64,000 bases of DNA from Xenorhabdus vietnamensis. GTDB lineage: Bacteria; Pseudomonadota; Gammaproteobacteria; Enterobacterales; Enterobacteriaceae. The DNA is taken from positions 92,366-156,365 of the forward strand of contig NZ_MUBJ01000010.1 of the NCBI RefSeq assembly GCF_002127535.1, read 5' to 3'. The notes beneath the pieces were generated by a model that did no database searches, was not told the DNA's origin, and worked only from the letters and a program-made list of their open reading frames with translations. A program made the position numbers and the translations under genes. Positions 9,838 through 19,876 of this stretch are shown here, in pieces (within the stretch, counting starts at the first letter, position 1; the number at the start of each line of letters is the position of its first letter).

Positions 9838-10857
9838 TTATTCACATCTTAGCCACTTTTCACACAAACTATGTAATGCTTGATTTGCTTTTTGCCAACG
9901 TTCAGATTTCTGTAAGTCTTCCAAACTAAATTGCTTGCCTTGATGATATAATCGTTTGACTTTCGGTGAGTCAATCATCGGAAGGTTATCCAGCACACTG
10001 ACTGCCCCTTCTCGGTTATTGCACACCAATATCATGTCACAGCCTGCATCCAATGACGCCTTAGCCCTTTCTGCATAACTTCCCATCACGGCTGCACCTT
10101 CCATGGATAAATCATCGGAAAAAATGACGCCTTCAAATCCTAGCTGTTCACGAAGTACAAATTTCAACCAATATGGTGAGCCACTCGCAGGGCGGTGATC
10201 TATCTGAGGATAAATAACGTGAGCAGGCATAATAGCATCCAGCAATTTGCGTTGAATGAAATCACGGAAAATCACCATATCATGGCAACTAATTGCATCC
10301 ATTGAGCGATTATCCCTTGGCGTTTCTTTATGGGAGTCAGCTGTCACAGCCCCATGTCCCGGAAAATGTTTCCCCGTCGATTTCATTCCTGCAGAATGCA
10401 TACCTTTGATAAATTTCTCTGCCATTACCATTGCTGGCTCAGGCTCTTCGTGAAATGAGCGTTCACCAATTGCTGTACACTTATGCCCCAAATCCAATAC
10501 TGGTGCGAAACTGATATCAATATCCATTGCGATCATTTCTGATGCCATCAACCAGCCAGATTCTTCTGCCAGATGTGCTCCCATAAGCATGTCATGTACA
10601 CGAGCAAAAGATTGTGCTGCAGGCAGGCGTGTAAAACCCTCATGAAAACGCTGAACACGCCCTCCTTCCTGATCAACCGCCACCACCAGACGGTGGTGGG
10701 AAGCTGTGCGAATTTGGCGAACCAACTCACGTAGTTGCTTTGTATCGTGGAAGTTGCGGGTAAACAAAATTAAACCGCCTACTAATGGATGCTGTAGAAT
10801 TTCGCGTTCCTCGCTATCCAATTCATAGCCAACAACATCTAACATTACTGGCCCCAT
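9838..10857 (-). CDS. nagZ: Beta-N-acetylglucosaminidase NagZ
   Basis: NagZ is a cytosolic family 3 glycoside hydrolase that removes N-acetylglucosamine from anhydro-muropeptides during cell-wall recycling. It thereby also sets the level of the AmpR ligand in species with inducible AmpC. The signature KHFPGHG with the following DSH, and SDDLSMEG carrying the catalytic aspartate, are both present. The ATG at 10857 is preferred because GAGG lies 6 bases upstream and the protein then begins MGPVMLDV like E. coli NagZ; a GTG four codons upstream is the alternative. The 339 residues match the usual 341. It follows lpoB and thiK on the same strand, as in E. coli, and probably shares their transcript. 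Confidence 0.96.
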   Translation of the reverse strand: MGPVMLDVVGYELDSEEREILQHPLVGGLILFTRNFHDTKQLRELVRQIRTASHHRLVVAVDQEGGRVQRFHEGFTRLPAAQSFARVHDMLMGAHLAEESGWLMASEMIAMDIDISFAPVLDLGHKCTAIGERSFHEEPEPAMVMAEKFIKGMHSAGMKSTGKHFPGHGAVTADSHKETPRDNRSMDAISCHDMVIFRDFIQRKLLDAIMPAHVIYPQIDHRPASGSPYWLKFVLREQLGFEGVIFSDDLSMEGAAVMGSYAERAKASLDAGCDMILVCNNREGAVSVLDNLPMIDSPKVKRLYHQGKQFSLEDLQKSERWQKANQALHSLCEKWLRCE

Positions 10858-10952
10858 AGCATTCCTCACTTCTCTTTATTATTGGTTACCATTTGTGATT
10901 AATTATCGTTAATTGAAAATTAGTTCCACCAACGCACAGTGCCAGCTTAAAT

Positions 10953-11831
10953 TCATTGCGACAGTTTAAAAGCTTGGCGCAAAGGATGCGCCAGCAATAA
11001 AAATTGTTGTTCTTTGGTTTGCTGCCAGCGAATTTCATACCACATCAACATCATATAGTTGACCCACGATTCCCATCGCTTAATTTGTTGCTGCAATAAT
11101 GAGATATCTGAATACCCTGATGCTTGGGTACAATAATAATCCAAAAAAATTTGTTGCTGTATCTCATTCCATTGATTTCCTTTGAATAATACAGCTAATG
11201 AAAATCCGATATCGACATCCGCTGCATACTCCCAATCAATCAATTTTAATCCTTCTTCGGTCATTAACAAATTATCAGAGTGAACATCCATATGAGCTGG
11301 AGCCATCTTTAAAACAGCGGGCATTCTGGTTGCCATAAAAAATTTATGTAAGCGCAACCAGCGGGGAGATAAGCGTTTTCTGTCAATCTGCTGCCACTGG
11401 AATGCAATTTGTTTTTTTAATTGAAGCGGATAACCCACTAAAGAATGTCTATGAAGAATAGCAAGTGTGTGAGCCAATTGTTGCTGCAAAGCAGGCTGCC
11501 CCAACATATCAGCTTCTACTTGTGCTCCTGTGAGCCACTCAAGCAATAGCCAAGTTCCATGTGCAGCTACTACTTTAGGCACAATACCTGTGGAGGATAA
11601 TCGACGTAAGATCTGTTTTTCTCGTTGACGATCCACGCCAAGGATCCCACTCTGCAATGTTTGTATGCGTCCAACCATCTGACGCATACCATTCGTAATA
11701 TAACCATTAGTAATGTAGTAACTTTCCTGCGTCAGCCCCGTTAATGGCCTAACTTCCCAAGATTCTGCCGGAATATCAGGCCATAACTGCCACAACATTC
11801 TTAACAAAGAGCGGACATTAGTTAACGTCAC
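10953..11831 (-). CDS. thiK: Thiamine kinase (APH-type kinase fold)
   Basis: ThiK phosphorylates thiamine in salvage. The protein has the aminoglycoside-phosphotransferase-like fold: the Brenner motif HMDVHSDNL is near residue 181 and the metal-binding LKLIDWEYA near 201, both closely matching E. coli ThiK. The 292 residues are slightly longer than the 274 in E. coli. Start is GTG at 11831, with AGG 5 bases upstream; it overlaps the lpoB stop by 14 bases, which suggests translational coupling. An ATG eleven codons further in is the alternative. Near residue 40 the segment YITNGYITNG is a five-residue tandem duplication that the E. coli protein lacks. Confidence 0.88.
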   Translation of the reverse strand: MTLTNVRSLLRMLWQLWPDIPAESWEVRPLTGLTQESYYITNGYITNGMRQMVGRIQTLQSGILGVDRQREKQILRRLSSTGIVPKVVAAHGTWLLLEWLTGAQVEADMLGQPALQQQLAHTLAILHRHSLVGYPLQLKKQIAFQWQQIDRKRLSPRWLRLHKFFMATRMPAVLKMAPAHMDVHSDNLLMTEEGLKLIDWEYAADVDIGFSLAVLFKGNQWNEIQQQIFLDYYCTQASGYSDISLLQQQIKRWESWVNYMMLMWYEIRWQQTKEQQFLLLAHPLRQAFKLSQ

Positions 11832-12387
11832 TACGACCTGACCAAAGTATCTCGCCAGTTTTCACCAACATTAACTGCATTTCCAGATTACGCTGGCCGT
11901 GATTATTAGAGACAAAAGAATAGAGAATATAATCGGCATTTAAATAACGCGCCAATCCAACAGACTTACTGCGCAACCCCAAACTATCTTCCGATGATAA
12001 CCCCAGAGCCTGTCTGGCTACATGGACTCGAGATTTCGGTACAATCTGAAAAATCTGTTTATTGCTGATTGCGTCCGTAATTGCATCTGTGGCTTGCAAA
12101 GTTCGCAATGAGCCATTAGTGTTGTTCTTAACAGAGTCAACAAGCAATACTTTCCCCAACTCTAAACCATTAGCACTAAGCATCTGATCGACTAATGGCT
12201 GAACAATATTATTCCAATTAAGAGACTGAATTTTAGGAGGTTGGGGAACCTTTTCTGATGGCTCTACCGGCGGCTCCGGTTTTTTCTCTGGCTCCGTCGG
12301 TGTAATAGGAGCAGGTTGCTGTGTTACTGGCATTACACAGCTTGCCAGCAACACTGCTGATAACATAACAAAGAGAATTCTTTTCAT
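11818..12387 (-). CDS. lpoB: Outer-membrane lipoprotein LpoB, activator of PBP1b
   Basis: LpoB reaches through the periplasm to stimulate the peptidoglycan synthase PBP1b (MrcB). A lipoprotein signal peptide ends in the lipobox LLAS-C, so the lipidated residue is Cys17. The next 40 residues are proline- and glutamate-rich (PTEPEKKPEPPVEP), forming the flexible spacer. The C-terminal half, from about residue 60, is the globular PBP1b-binding domain, with VDSVKNNTNGSL and LNADYILYSFV conserved. The length of 189 residues is close to that of E. coli. It lies directly upstream of and overlaps thiK. In E. coli ycfL separates hinT and lpoB; here it is missing. Confidence 0.95.
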   Translation of the reverse strand: MKRILFVMLSAVLLASCVMPVTQQPAPITPTEPEKKPEPPVEPSEKVPQPPKIQSLNWNNIVQPLVDQMLSANGLELGKVLLVDSVKNNTNGSLRTLQATDAITDAISNKQIFQIVPKSRVHVARQALGLSSEDSLGLRSKSVGLARYLNADYILYSFVSNNHGQRNLEMQLMLVKTGEILWSGRSDVN

Positions 12388-12457
12388 TAATCTACCCTAG
12401 TTACATCGCTACCTTGTACCGATACTCATAAATTAAATTATTCGCCAATTTAATTTG

Positions 12458-12808
12458 TTATTTTGCTAATAGCGGCCCCAATGGACGACCACCAACCAAA
12501 TGCATATGAATATGGAAAACTTCCTGTCCTGAATGACGATTACAGTTCATGATCAGACGGTAACCATCTTCTGCAATTCCTTCCTCTTTTGCTATTTTCG
12601 CCGCTACTGTAAATAGGCGCCCCAAAGCTAGCTCATGATCAGCAGTAACATCATTAACCGTTGGGATCAATATATTAGGAATGATCAGAATATGTGTTGG
12701 TGTCTGAGGGGAAATATCACGGAATGCTGTTACTAAATCATCCTGGTAAATAATATCCGCAGGAATTTCTCGGCGAATAATTTTACTGAAAATAGTTTCT
12801 TCTGCCAT
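12458..12808 (-). CDS. hinT: Purine nucleoside phosphoramidase HinT (HIT family)
   Basis: HinT hydrolyses adenosine and guanosine phosphoramidates and acyl-AMPs in the cytosol. The HIT motif FHIHMHL is near residue 100, and the whole sequence follows E. coli HinT closely. An upstream extension is open, but the true start is the ATG at 12808: AGGAGA is well placed in front of it and MAEETIFSK is the family N-terminus. This gives 116 residues. It lies between ycfH and lpoB on one strand. Confidence 0.97.
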   Translation of the reverse strand: MAEETIFSKIIRREIPADIIYQDDLVTAFRDISPQTPTHILIIPNILIPTVNDVTADHELALGRLFTVAAKIAKEEGIAEDGYRLIMNCNRHSGQEVFHIHMHLVGGRPLGPLLAK

Positions 12809-12925
12809 CTTACTTCTCCTTTTTATCATCACAGATGAACAATTATTAAAGCCGGGTACAAAGTCCAAATGTTAAACCCTAAACCCGAATACTGATACCT
12901 AAAAACACAGCATGTCATAGCTAAT

Positions 12926-13711
12926 TTAGTTTTCTTTAATATCGATATGAAACAGTTCACAAAAATTTCTTGTTGTCACCGCAGCCAATTCATCAATACT
13001 GACCCCTTTTAATACTGCCATATATTCAGCAACATCACGTACATAAGCAGGCTGATTCTGTTTGCCGCGGTGAGGGATTGGTGCCAGATAAGGTGAATCA
13101 GTTTCTACTAGAATACGATCAAGTGGCACAAATCTTGCCGCATCACGGATCTGCTCAGCATTACGGAAAGTAACAATGCCAGAAAAAGAGATATAAAAAC
13201 CCAAATCCAACAAAGCCCTCGCTGTTTCTTTATCTTCCGTGAAGCAGTGCAACACACCACCACACTCTTGTACTTTTTCTTCCCGCAATACTATCAATGT
13301 ATCATCCCTTGCTTCACGGGTATGCACAATCACTGGCTTATTTAATTCACGACCAATACGGATATGTTCACGAAATGAGGTTCTCTGGAGTTCGGCATTT
13401 TCTTTCTGATAATAATAATCCAGACCTGTTTCCCCCATTGCGATAACATCTTCATCCGCAGCCAATCGGGCAAGTTCTTCGAAATCATAACCTTCATCCA
13501 AATTCAATGGATGAATACCACAGGAATACGCCACGTTTTCGCGTTTACCAATCAAACCCTTCATTTGCTGGAAGCCCGGTAGCGTCGTTGCTACTGCCAA
13601 CATATATTTCACATCCCGCTCTGCGGCTTTCGCCACAACATCATCTACACTTTTGTGCAGCGTTTCATAATCAAGGCAATCGAGATGACAATGTGAATCA
13701 ACTAAAAACAT
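12926..13711 (-). CDS. ycfH: TatD-family metal-dependent hydrolase YcfH
   Basis: This is a TIM-barrel amidohydrolase of the TatD family, members of which act as metal-dependent nucleases. The family signatures are DSHCHLD near residue 5, MGETGLDYYY near 93, VIVHTR near 130, HCF near 155 and ETDSPYLAP near 203. The 261 residues compare with 265 in E. coli YcfH, and the sequence is closest to that paralogue. It is followed by hinT rather than ptsG, and preceded by holB 22 bases away, so it probably belongs to the tmk-holB transcript. The physiological substrate is not established. Confidence 0.95.
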   Translation of the reverse strand: MFLVDSHCHLDCLDYETLHKSVDDVVAKAAERDVKYMLAVATTLPGFQQMKGLIGKRENVAYSCGIHPLNLDEGYDFEELARLAADEDVIAMGETGLDYYYQKENAELQRTSFREHIRIGRELNKPVIVHTREARDDTLIVLREEKVQECGGVLHCFTEDKETARALLDLGFYISFSGIVTFRNAEQIRDAARFVPLDRILVETDSPYLAPIPHRGKQNQPAYVRDVAEYMAVLKGVSIDELAAVTTRNFCELFHIDIKEN

Positions 13712-13733
13712 AATATGCTCGTATCTAAATAAG

Positions 13734-14723
13734 TTACTGCGCAGGACAAAACTGTCTTTCCCAATTGAGTAATTGTTCCGTTAGCAACAATTCCCGATTG
13801 ACTCCCACAACAGATAATAATTGATGACGGCAATGTACCCAATCATCAACTGAATTTAATAGTGTTTCCACACTTTGAGAAGAAGCAAGATAATGAATCA
13901 GAGCCTGCTGATCTTGGTTAACACAATAATTCTGTGCCTGCTGCTGCCATTTTACTGCATCGGATAATAAGCTAATCAACCAATGCAAAGATTGCTGCAT
14001 ATCATCACGATTCAGCAATGGTAAAATCGACAGGGTATCACATTTATGCAGTGCCTGTTCAATCGCCTGACAAAGCGAATTTCTTTGTTGCCATTTTTCA
14101 GTCTGAAGCAGTTGCTGCGCTGCTAATGGCGCTCCTTCGGAAAGCTTTAATGCTGTTTGTATATCCAAAAAGGATATAGATGGAAGCTGATTTTGTAGCC
14201 AATAAAGCCCTATTGAGGATTCAGGTACTGGAATAAAATAGTAAAAACAACGGCTACGTAATGTTGCCAGCAAATTCACAGGATTCTGGCACTGCAATAA
14301 GAAATACGTGTCTTGGGGCGGCTCTTCCAATGTCTTCAGTAAAGCGTTCGAAGCAGCCTCCGTCAGGGATTCTGCAGATGGTATCCAAGCAATTTTAGCT
14401 CCTCCTTGCTGAGAATATTCATAGAGCTTCTCGCTGAGCTGGCGCACAGCATCAACTCCAATAATAGTTTTTCCTTTTTCAGGAGCAAGGGCATGCCAGT
14501 CAGAATGAGTTTCCGCCAACATTAAATGGCAGCCATGGCATTTGCCACAGCTTTTAATACCCTGTTTATTCTGGCACATTAACCAGCGACTCAAGCCATA
14601 CAACAATGCATCAGCCCCCGTTCCGGCATGAGCGTGAAGCAAAATAGCATGATGCCCGCGCCCCTGTTGATGGAATTCAACTAACTGACGGTATGCATGA
14701 TTGAGCCACGGATACCAATTCAT
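13734..14723 (-). CDS. holB: DNA polymerase III subunit delta prime
   Basis: Delta prime is part of the clamp-loader complex that places the beta clamp on DNA. The zinc module [10 protein letters not shown] is near residue 62. The Walker-A position (HAGTGADAL) is degenerate, as expected for this non-ATPase subunit. KTLEEPP and the arginine-finger segment LATLRSRC follow. The start is the ATG at 14723, which overlaps the tmk stop in the sequence ATGA and gives MNWYPWL, matching the family; an upstream extension of nine codons is unlikely. The 329 residues are near the E. coli length of 334. Confidence 0.96.
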   Translation of the reverse strand: MNWYPWLNHAYRQLVEFHQQGRGHHAILLHAHAGTGADALLYGLSRWLMCQNKQGIKSCGKCHGCHLMLAETHSDWHALAPEKGKTIIGVDAVRQLSEKLYEYSQQGGAKIAWIPSAESLTEAASNALLKTLEEPPQDTYFLLQCQNPVNLLATLRSRCFYYFIPVPESSIGLYWLQNQLPSISFLDIQTALKLSEGAPLAAQQLLQTEKWQQRNSLCQAIEQALHKCDTLSILPLLNRDDMQQSLHWLISLLSDAVKWQQQAQNYCVNQDQQALIHYLASSQSVETLLNSVDDWVHCRHQLLSVVGVNRELLLTEQLLNWERQFCPAQ

Positions 14724-15361
14724 GCCTGTATTTCCTGTTCTTTTAACCAATTAAGTAAGGTATTGCGGATATTTTCCTGTACTTTTTCCAGTGGCTGAGT
14801 TGCATCGATCGTTTTAATGCTATCATCTTTCGCCACAAGCTCGAGATACCTTGTACGAGTACGATGGAAGAAATCTAAGGATTCTTTTTCAATGCGATCT
14901 AATTCACCACGCTCACAAGCACGTTGTAAGCCCACTTCTGGTGGCAAATCAAGATAGAGAGTCAAATCTGGATGAAAATCACCCAATGCAGCTTCGCGTA
15001 ATGACTCCATCAAGTGTTGATCAATCCCTCGTCCCCCACCTTGGTAAGCCTGAGAAGAAAGATCATGACGATCACCAACAACCCAAATTCCCTGCGATAA
15101 AGCTGGCTTGATAATATTTTCCACCAATTGAACTCTGGCAGCATATAACATCAATACTTCTGCTTTATCTGTCAGTGGTTCTCCTCCAATTCCTTGTTTA
15201 ATCAGCTCACGCAACTTTTCTGCCAATGGTGTCCCACCCGGTTCACGGGTAAGCGTCAAATCAGAAATGCCATGTTGCTTCAAGGCATTAACCACTGTCT
15301 GGATTGCTGTAGTTTTTCCCGCGCCCTCGAGACCTTCAATTACAATAAATTTACTGTTCAT
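14720..15361 (-). CDS. tmk: Thymidylate kinase
   Basis: Tmk phosphorylates dTMP to dTDP in the cytosol. The P-loop [11 protein letters not shown] is at residues 8-18, TREPGGT binds the nucleotide, [17 protein letters not shown] is the DR[YH] region, and the LID is [12 protein letters not shown]. At 213 residues it equals E. coli Tmk. It is translationally coupled on both sides: its ATG overlaps the mltG stop and its TGA overlaps the holB ATG. Confidence 0.98.
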   Translation of the reverse strand: MNSKFIVIEGLEGAGKTTAIQTVVNALKQHGISDLTLTREPGGTPLAEKLRELIKQGIGGEPLTDKAEVLMLYAARVQLVENIIKPALSQGIWVVGDRHDLSSQAYQGGGRGIDQHLMESLREAALGDFHPDLTLYLDLPPEVGLQRACERGELDRIEKESLDFFHRTRTRYLELVAKDDSIKTIDATQPLEKVQENIRNTLLNWLKEQEIQA

Positions 15362-16383
15362 TTATCCTGCTTTAATTTTTGGCGATAAAGACTGACTGCC
15401 TTATTATGCTCTACCAGATTGATGGTAAATGTGTGGCCACCATTGCCATTCGCAACAAAATATAAGTATTTTGTGACAGCAGGATGTGCCGCCGCCTTAA
15501 TCGAAGCTAAACCTGGCATGGCGATGGGGGTTGGTGGCAACCCATCAATCATATAAGTATTGTATGGTGTAAGGGTGCTGAGATTGCTGCGGAAAATCGT
15601 GCCCGTATATTTATCCCCCAATCCATAAATAACTGTCGGATCAGTTTGTAATCTCATCTTTAACCGTAGACGATTCACGAATACAGAAGCAACTTTGGTA
15701 CGCTCTGATTCAATTGCAGTCTCTTTTTCAATGATAGAGGCCATGATCAACATTTCATAGGCGCTTTTATATGGTAGATTGTTTTCTCTGTTTTCCCACT
15801 CCAGCCCTACTGCCGTTTTCATTTTGTTATAGGCTCGTTTGAGTAATTCCACATCACTCGTGCCCGCTGTATACATATAGGTATCAGGGTAAAACCAACC
15901 TTCCAGCGATTCCGCTTCTTTCATACCCAAAGCACCAAACAGTTCTTGCGGTGTTTTACGTTCTATTTCATGTTTTAAATATGGTGCGTTTTGCAAAATT
16001 TTTGACCAATCAGAAAGACGACTGCCTTCAATAAAGCGAATAGTAAATTGGGTTTCTTTACCGTCGGCAAATAGTTGCAAGACAGACCTTAAAGACATAC
16101 CTTTTTGCAAACGGTAAGTTCCGGCCTTAAACTTTGCCAGCTCTGGCTTAAATCGAAATAACCATGGCAATAATTGATTATCTTTAATTAATTTATGCTG
16201 AATCAGTAAAGATTCCAGGCCTGTACGCCCAGTTCCTGCTGGCACAGTAAATATAATCTCTTGGCTGAGATTAATATCCTGATCAGCAAAGTTCTCTATT
16301 TTCTTCATGAAAAAAAAGAATACGATCGCAGCGATCGCGATAATCAATCCGGGCAGAATGAAAATGCATTTTTTTAGTTTCAT
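15358..16383 (-). CDS. mltG: Endolytic murein transglycosylase MltG
   Basis: MltG cleaves nascent glycan strands at the inner membrane and is thought to end strand elongation. A single N-terminal membrane helix (about residues 7-27) is followed by the LysM-like subdomain and the YceG catalytic domain. The catalytic glutamate is in MASIIEKET near residue 218, with YGLGDKYTG and [14 protein letters not shown] downstream. The 341 residues match the usual length of 340. It overlaps tmk by ATGA and follows pabC after 45 bases, keeping the E. coli order pabC-mltG-tmk-holB. Confidence 0.97.
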   Translation of the reverse strand: MKLKKCIFILPGLIIAIAAIVFFFFMKKIENFADQDINLSQEIIFTVPAGTGRTGLESLLIQHKLIKDNQLLPWLFRFKPELAKFKAGTYRLQKGMSLRSVLQLFADGKETQFTIRFIEGSRLSDWSKILQNAPYLKHEIERKTPQELFGALGMKEAESLEGWFYPDTYMYTAGTSDVELLKRAYNKMKTAVGLEWENRENNLPYKSAYEMLIMASIIEKETAIESERTKVASVFVNRLRLKMRLQTDPTVIYGLGDKYTGTIFRSNLSTLTPYNTYMIDGLPPTPIAMPGLASIKAAAHPAVTKYLYFVANGNGGHTFTINLVEHNKAVSLYRQKLKQDK

Positions 16384-16428
16384 TCGATAATCACTTTTGT
16401 TTATACATCAATGATGAGCACTAAATAG

Positions 16429-17262
16429 CTAAGATTTTAAACACTCAGTTAATAAATACTCATGCAATTCTCTTGATTGATATTTCCACGCCGGTTGATT
16501 TTTATGCGCTTGAATCTGATCTACGGGAACAACTGGCATTAAGGAATTGCATATAATCACTTCATCTGCATGAGCCAAAGCTTCAGGATAACGCATGACA
16601 CACAATAAGTTATAATCACTTTCTACCAACAATTCGATTATCTTTTGCCTCATCACTCCTTCCACACCACACTGGCTGAGATCCGGCGTATAAACATTTT
16701 TTCCTTTTCGCCAGAAAATATTGGCAGTACAACACTCAACCAATAGGCCATCACTATCAAGTACCAGAGCTTCATCTGCTTTGGATTGTTCAATGAACCG
16801 TTTGATCAAGACTTGCTCCAAACGATTTAAGTGTTTTATGCCAGCTAAATAAGGATTAATTCCCATTGAAATGGGACTAAGAACCAATGAAACACCTTTC
16901 TGACGCTGAGTAATATATCGCTCAGGGTATGCACTCAAAGACAGGAGCTGGGTAGGCTCAATCGTGTCATCAAAACTATAGCCACGGCCTCCCGTACCTC
17001 TGGAAAGAATGACTTTCAAAACACCTGATTCACATCCTCTTACGACCTGTTTAATATGACTCTCCAACTGAGACCAATCCAGTGCTGGCATAAATAATTT
17101 TTCAACGCCTTTTTGCAACCGTTTTATGTGTAAAGGTAGCAAGGCTGGTAATCCTTGCTCAACTCTGATTGTGGTAAAACAGCCATCACCAAATTGTACA
17201 GCGCGATCACTAACAGGTAAGTGATCACACTGATTACCATTAATCCAATACGTCATTTTCAT
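16429..17262 (-). CDS. pabC: Aminodeoxychorismate lyase
   Basis: PabC is a pyridoxal-phosphate enzyme that splits 4-amino-4-deoxychorismate into p-aminobenzoate and pyruvate for folate synthesis. The fold-IV signature is visible: SDRAVQFGDGCFTT at about residue 18, the PLP lysine in AGIKHLNRLEQ near 143, and SDGLLVECCTANIFW near 173. The length of 277 is slightly above the E. coli 269. It sits between fabF and mltG, as in E. coli, and is separated from fabF by a clear terminator, so it probably has its own promoter in 17263-17377. Confidence 0.95.
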   Translation of the reverse strand: MKMTYWINGNQCDHLPVSDRAVQFGDGCFTTIRVEQGLPALLPLHIKRLQKGVEKLFMPALDWSQLESHIKQVVRGCESGVLKVILSRGTGGRGYSFDDTIEPTQLLSLSAYPERYITQRQKGVSLVLSPISMGINPYLAGIKHLNRLEQVLIKRFIEQSKADEALVLDSDGLLVECCTANIFWRKGKNVYTPDLSQCGVEGVMRQKIIELLVESDYNLLCVMRYPEALAHADEVIICNSLMPVVPVDQIQAHKNQPAWKYQSRELHEYLLTECLKS

Positions 17263-17377
17263 TTCTTATTTTTGATAAAAAAGCGTGATAATCTCAGCTA
17301 ATAAGGGGCGTTATAATAGTATAGGAGCCTCTACAGTGCAAAAAACCCCATACAAAAACAATTCATAAAAACAGGCA

Positions 17378-17403
17378 TAAAAAAACCTCAACGAATGTTG
17401 AGG
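17378..17403 (-). terminator. Intrinsic terminator of fabF
   Basis: On the minus strand CCTCAAC-ATTC-GTTGAGG forms a 7-bp stem with four-base loop, followed by eight T. It ends the fatty-acid gene cluster transcript 24 bases past the fabF stop. Confidence 0.92.
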
Positions 17404-17426
17404 CTTTTCATAAACACAAAGTGATT

Positions 17427-18668
17427 TTAGATCTTGCGGAAAATCAATGAACCATTGGTGCCACCGAAACCAAAAGAGTTACACAATGCGTATTCCATTC
17501 CTTCAACTTTACGCGCTTCACCCGGAACTAGATCCAAGTGACAGTTCTCATCCTGATTATCCAGATTAATGGTTGGAGGAACAATCTGATCACGCAGAGA
17601 AAGAATAGTAAAAATAGATTCAACCGCTCCAGCAGCACCCAACAAGTGGCCTGTCATTGATTTGGTTGAACTCACCAATACTTTAGTGCCTTCACCAAAA
17701 ACAGACTCCACCGCACGCGCTTCTGCAATATCACCAACTGATGTTGAAGTACCATGGGCATTGATGTAACCCACCTGCTCTGGTGAAACTCCCGCATCTT
17801 TCAGGGCATTTTGCATCGCTAAAGCAGCACCAGCCCCATCTTCGGGAGGTGATGTCATGTGGTAAGCATCACTACTCATGCCAAAGCCAACAACTTCAGC
17901 ATAAATTTTTGCACCACGTTTTTTCGCATGTTCGTATTCTTCAAGGACGACAACACCTGCGCCATCGCCCAGAACAAAACCATCACGATCTTTATCCCAA
18001 GGACGACTTGCGCCTTGAGGATCGTCATTACGGGTTGATAATGCACGTGCAGCACCAAATCCGGCAACACCGAACTCCGTGCTGGCTTTTTCTGCACCAC
18101 CTGCCAGCATAATGTCAGCATCATTGTAAGCAATGATACGAGCCGCATGGCCAATATTATGTACGCCAGAAGTGCAAGCTGTTGCAATGGAAATGCTCGG
18201 ACCACGAAGACCGTACAGGATGCTCAAATGGCCTGCCACCATATTGATGATGGTCGAAGGTACAAAGAATGGGCTGACCTTGCGAGGCCCTGCCGATAAC
18301 AATGTACTGTGATTTTCTTCAATCAGGCCCAAACCACCAATACCAGAACCAATAGCAGCACCAAAGCGGCTAGCATTGGCTTCTGTTACTTCGATTCCTG
18401 CATCTTCAATAGCTTGTTTGCCCGCAGCAATACCATACTGAATGAAGAGATCCATTTTCCGTGCTTCTTTGCGCGAAATATTGAAATCTTCATGATTAAA
18501 ATTTTTCACCACACCTGCAAACTTAGTTGCATGGTTAGCGGTGTCAAAATGTTCGATAAGGCCGATACCACTCTGTCCTGCACAAACAGCGTTCCAAGAA
18601 GACTCTACTGTATTGCCGACAGGAGACAACATGCCTAGTCCGGTCACGACTACTCGACGCTTAGACAC
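17427..18668 (-). CDS. fabF: Beta-ketoacyl-ACP synthase II
   Basis: FabF condenses malonyl-ACP with acyl-ACP; in E. coli it also converts C16:1 to C18:1 in response to temperature. The catalytic cysteine is in [10 protein letters not shown] near residue 164. The two histidines lie in [11 protein letters not shown] and [12 protein letters not shown], and the C-terminal [12 protein letters not shown] is intact. Start is GTG at 18668, preceded by GGAGGAT, giving a 413-residue protein beginning [10 protein letters not shown] as in E. coli; an in-frame extension upstream is not used. It follows acpP across an attenuator-like hairpin. Confidence 0.98.
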   Translation of the reverse strand: MSKRRVVVTGLGMLSPVGNTVESSWNAVCAGQSGIGLIEHFDTANHATKFAGVVKNFNHEDFNISRKEARKMDLFIQYGIAAGKQAIEDAGIEVTEANASRFGAAIGSGIGGLGLIEENHSTLLSAGPRKVSPFFVPSTIINMVAGHLSILYGLRGPSISIATACTSGVHNIGHAARIIAYNDADIMLAGGAEKASTEFGVAGFGAARALSTRNDDPQGASRPWDKDRDGFVLGDGAGVVVLEEYEHAKKRGAKIYAEVVGFGMSSDAYHMTSPPEDGAGAALAMQNALKDAGVSPEQVGYINAHGTSTSVGDIAEARAVESVFGEGTKVLVSSTKSMTGHLLGAAGAVESIFTILSLRDQIVPPTINLDNQDENCHLDLVPGEARKVEGMEYALCNSFGFGGTNGSLIFRKI

Positions 18669-18702
18669 GGTTATCCTCCAGGGAGGGAAAAAATTTAGGA
18701 CG

Positions 18703-18730
18703 AAAAACATAGGCGGTCGAACGACCGCCT
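18703..18730 (-). terminator. Terminator or attenuator between acpP and fabF
   Basis: AGGCGGTCG and CGACCGCCT form a perfect 9-bp GC-rich stem 12 bases past the acpP stop, followed by ATGTTTTTCG on the minus strand. It should stop part of the acpP transcripts, allowing more acyl carrier protein than FabF. Confidence 0.8.
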
Positions 18731-18742
18731 AGGTATGTGTGC

Positions 18743-18979
18743 TTATTTACCTGCGTTCTCAACGTAGTCAATAGCAGCTTGAACTGTAGTGATTTTTTCA
18801 GCTTCTTCGTCTGGGATCTCGATATCGAACTCTTCTTCCAGAGCCATTACCAGTTCAACTGTGTCAAGAGAATCAGCGCCCAAGTCATCAACAAATGAAG
18901 CTGTGTTCACAACTTCTTCCTCTTTAACACCCAGTTGTTCAACGATGATTTTCTTAACGCGTTCGTCGATAGTGCTCAT
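18743..18979 (-). CDS. acpP: Acyl carrier protein
   Basis: AcpP carries growing acyl chains on a 4'-phosphopantetheine arm. The attachment serine is in DLGADSLD (Ser37 counting Met). The 78-residue, highly acidic protein is almost identical to E. coli AcpP. It lies between fabG (151 bases upstream) and fabF, and is followed by a strong hairpin, which fits independent, high-level expression from a promoter in 18980-19130. Confidence 0.98.
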   Translation of the reverse strand: MSTIDERVKKIIVEQLGVKEEEVVNTASFVDDLGADSLDTVELVMALEEEFDIEIPDEEAEKITTVQAAIDYVENAGK

Positions 18980-19130
18980 ACTATTAAATTTCCTATCAAA
19001 ACTCGCTTCTGCGATGGTTTTCGTAGTTTATAAAATACAGGAAAAGATGCAACCAAATCCCGGCTGGTCGAACCACAATCTGTCTTTTTTGTTCAAAAAA
19101 TACATCAAAAACAGAGAGTTCGCTCATTTT

Positions 19131-19865
19131 TTAGATCATGTACATGCCACCATTGACATGCAGTGTTTCACCCGTGATGTAAGCGGCCTCGTCAGAAGCA
19201 AGAAACGCTACAGCACTGGCAATTTCCTTTGCATCACCGAGACGATTAGCAGGGATTCCAGCAGAAATACCTGCACGCTGCTCGTCTGTCAACGCTCTGG
19301 TCATATCAGTTTCAATAAAACCAGGTGCAACAACGTTAACAGTGATGCCACGAGAAGCGACTTCACGAGCCAGTGATTTACTAAAACCAATAACTCCTGC
19401 TTTCGCTGCCGTGTAATTCGCCTGCCCTGCATTTCCCATCGTTCCAACAACAGAGCCAATGGAAATAATACGCCCATAACGTTTTTTCATCATAGAGCGC
19501 ATCACTGCTTTTGACAGACGAAAAATCGAAGAAAGATTAGTGTCAATAATATCTTGCCACTCATCATCTTTCATGCGCATCAACAAGTTATCACGAGTGA
19601 TGCCCGCATTATTAACTAAAATGTCTATTTCACCAAATTCAGCACGAATATTCGATAGTGCATTCTCAATGGATTCAGAATCTGTGACATTCAGTACAAA
19701 ACCTTTGCCTTTATTACCAAGGAAGGCACTGATTGCTTCAGCTCCCTTTTCACTGGTTGCAGTGCCAACAACACATGCACCACGCTCAACCAATAATTCT
19801 GCAATCGCGCGACCTATGCCACGGCTAGCACCAGTGACCAGTGCAATTTTTCCATCAAAGCTCAT
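19131..19865 (-). CDS. fabG: 3-oxoacyl-ACP reductase
   Basis: FabG reduces beta-ketoacyl-ACP with NADPH. It is a short-chain dehydrogenase with the cofactor motif TGASRGIGRAIA near residue 12, NNAG near 86, and catalytic Ser, Tyr and Lys in IGSVVGTMGNAGQ and YTAAKAG (Tyr151, Lys155). The start at ATG 19865 has GAGG in front and gives 244 residues, as in E. coli; a five-codon extension that overlaps the fabD stop is less likely. It ends with the conserved GETLHVNGGMYM. Confidence 0.97.
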   Translation of the reverse strand: MSFDGKIALVTGASRGIGRAIAELLVERGACVVGTATSEKGAEAISAFLGNKGKGFVLNVTDSESIENALSNIRAEFGEIDILVNNAGITRDNLLMRMKDDEWQDIIDTNLSSIFRLSKAVMRSMMKKRYGRIISIGSVVGTMGNAGQANYTAAKAGVIGFSKSLAREVASRGITVNVVAPGFIETDMTRALTDEQRAGISAGIPANRLGDAKEIASAVAFLASDEAAYITGETLHVNGGMYMI

Positions 19866-19876
19866 GTTTTCCTCGG

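Noticed and set aside
17783..18205. Open frames of 109 codons on both strands over fabF
   Set aside because: They are shadows of the highly conserved fabF reading frame.
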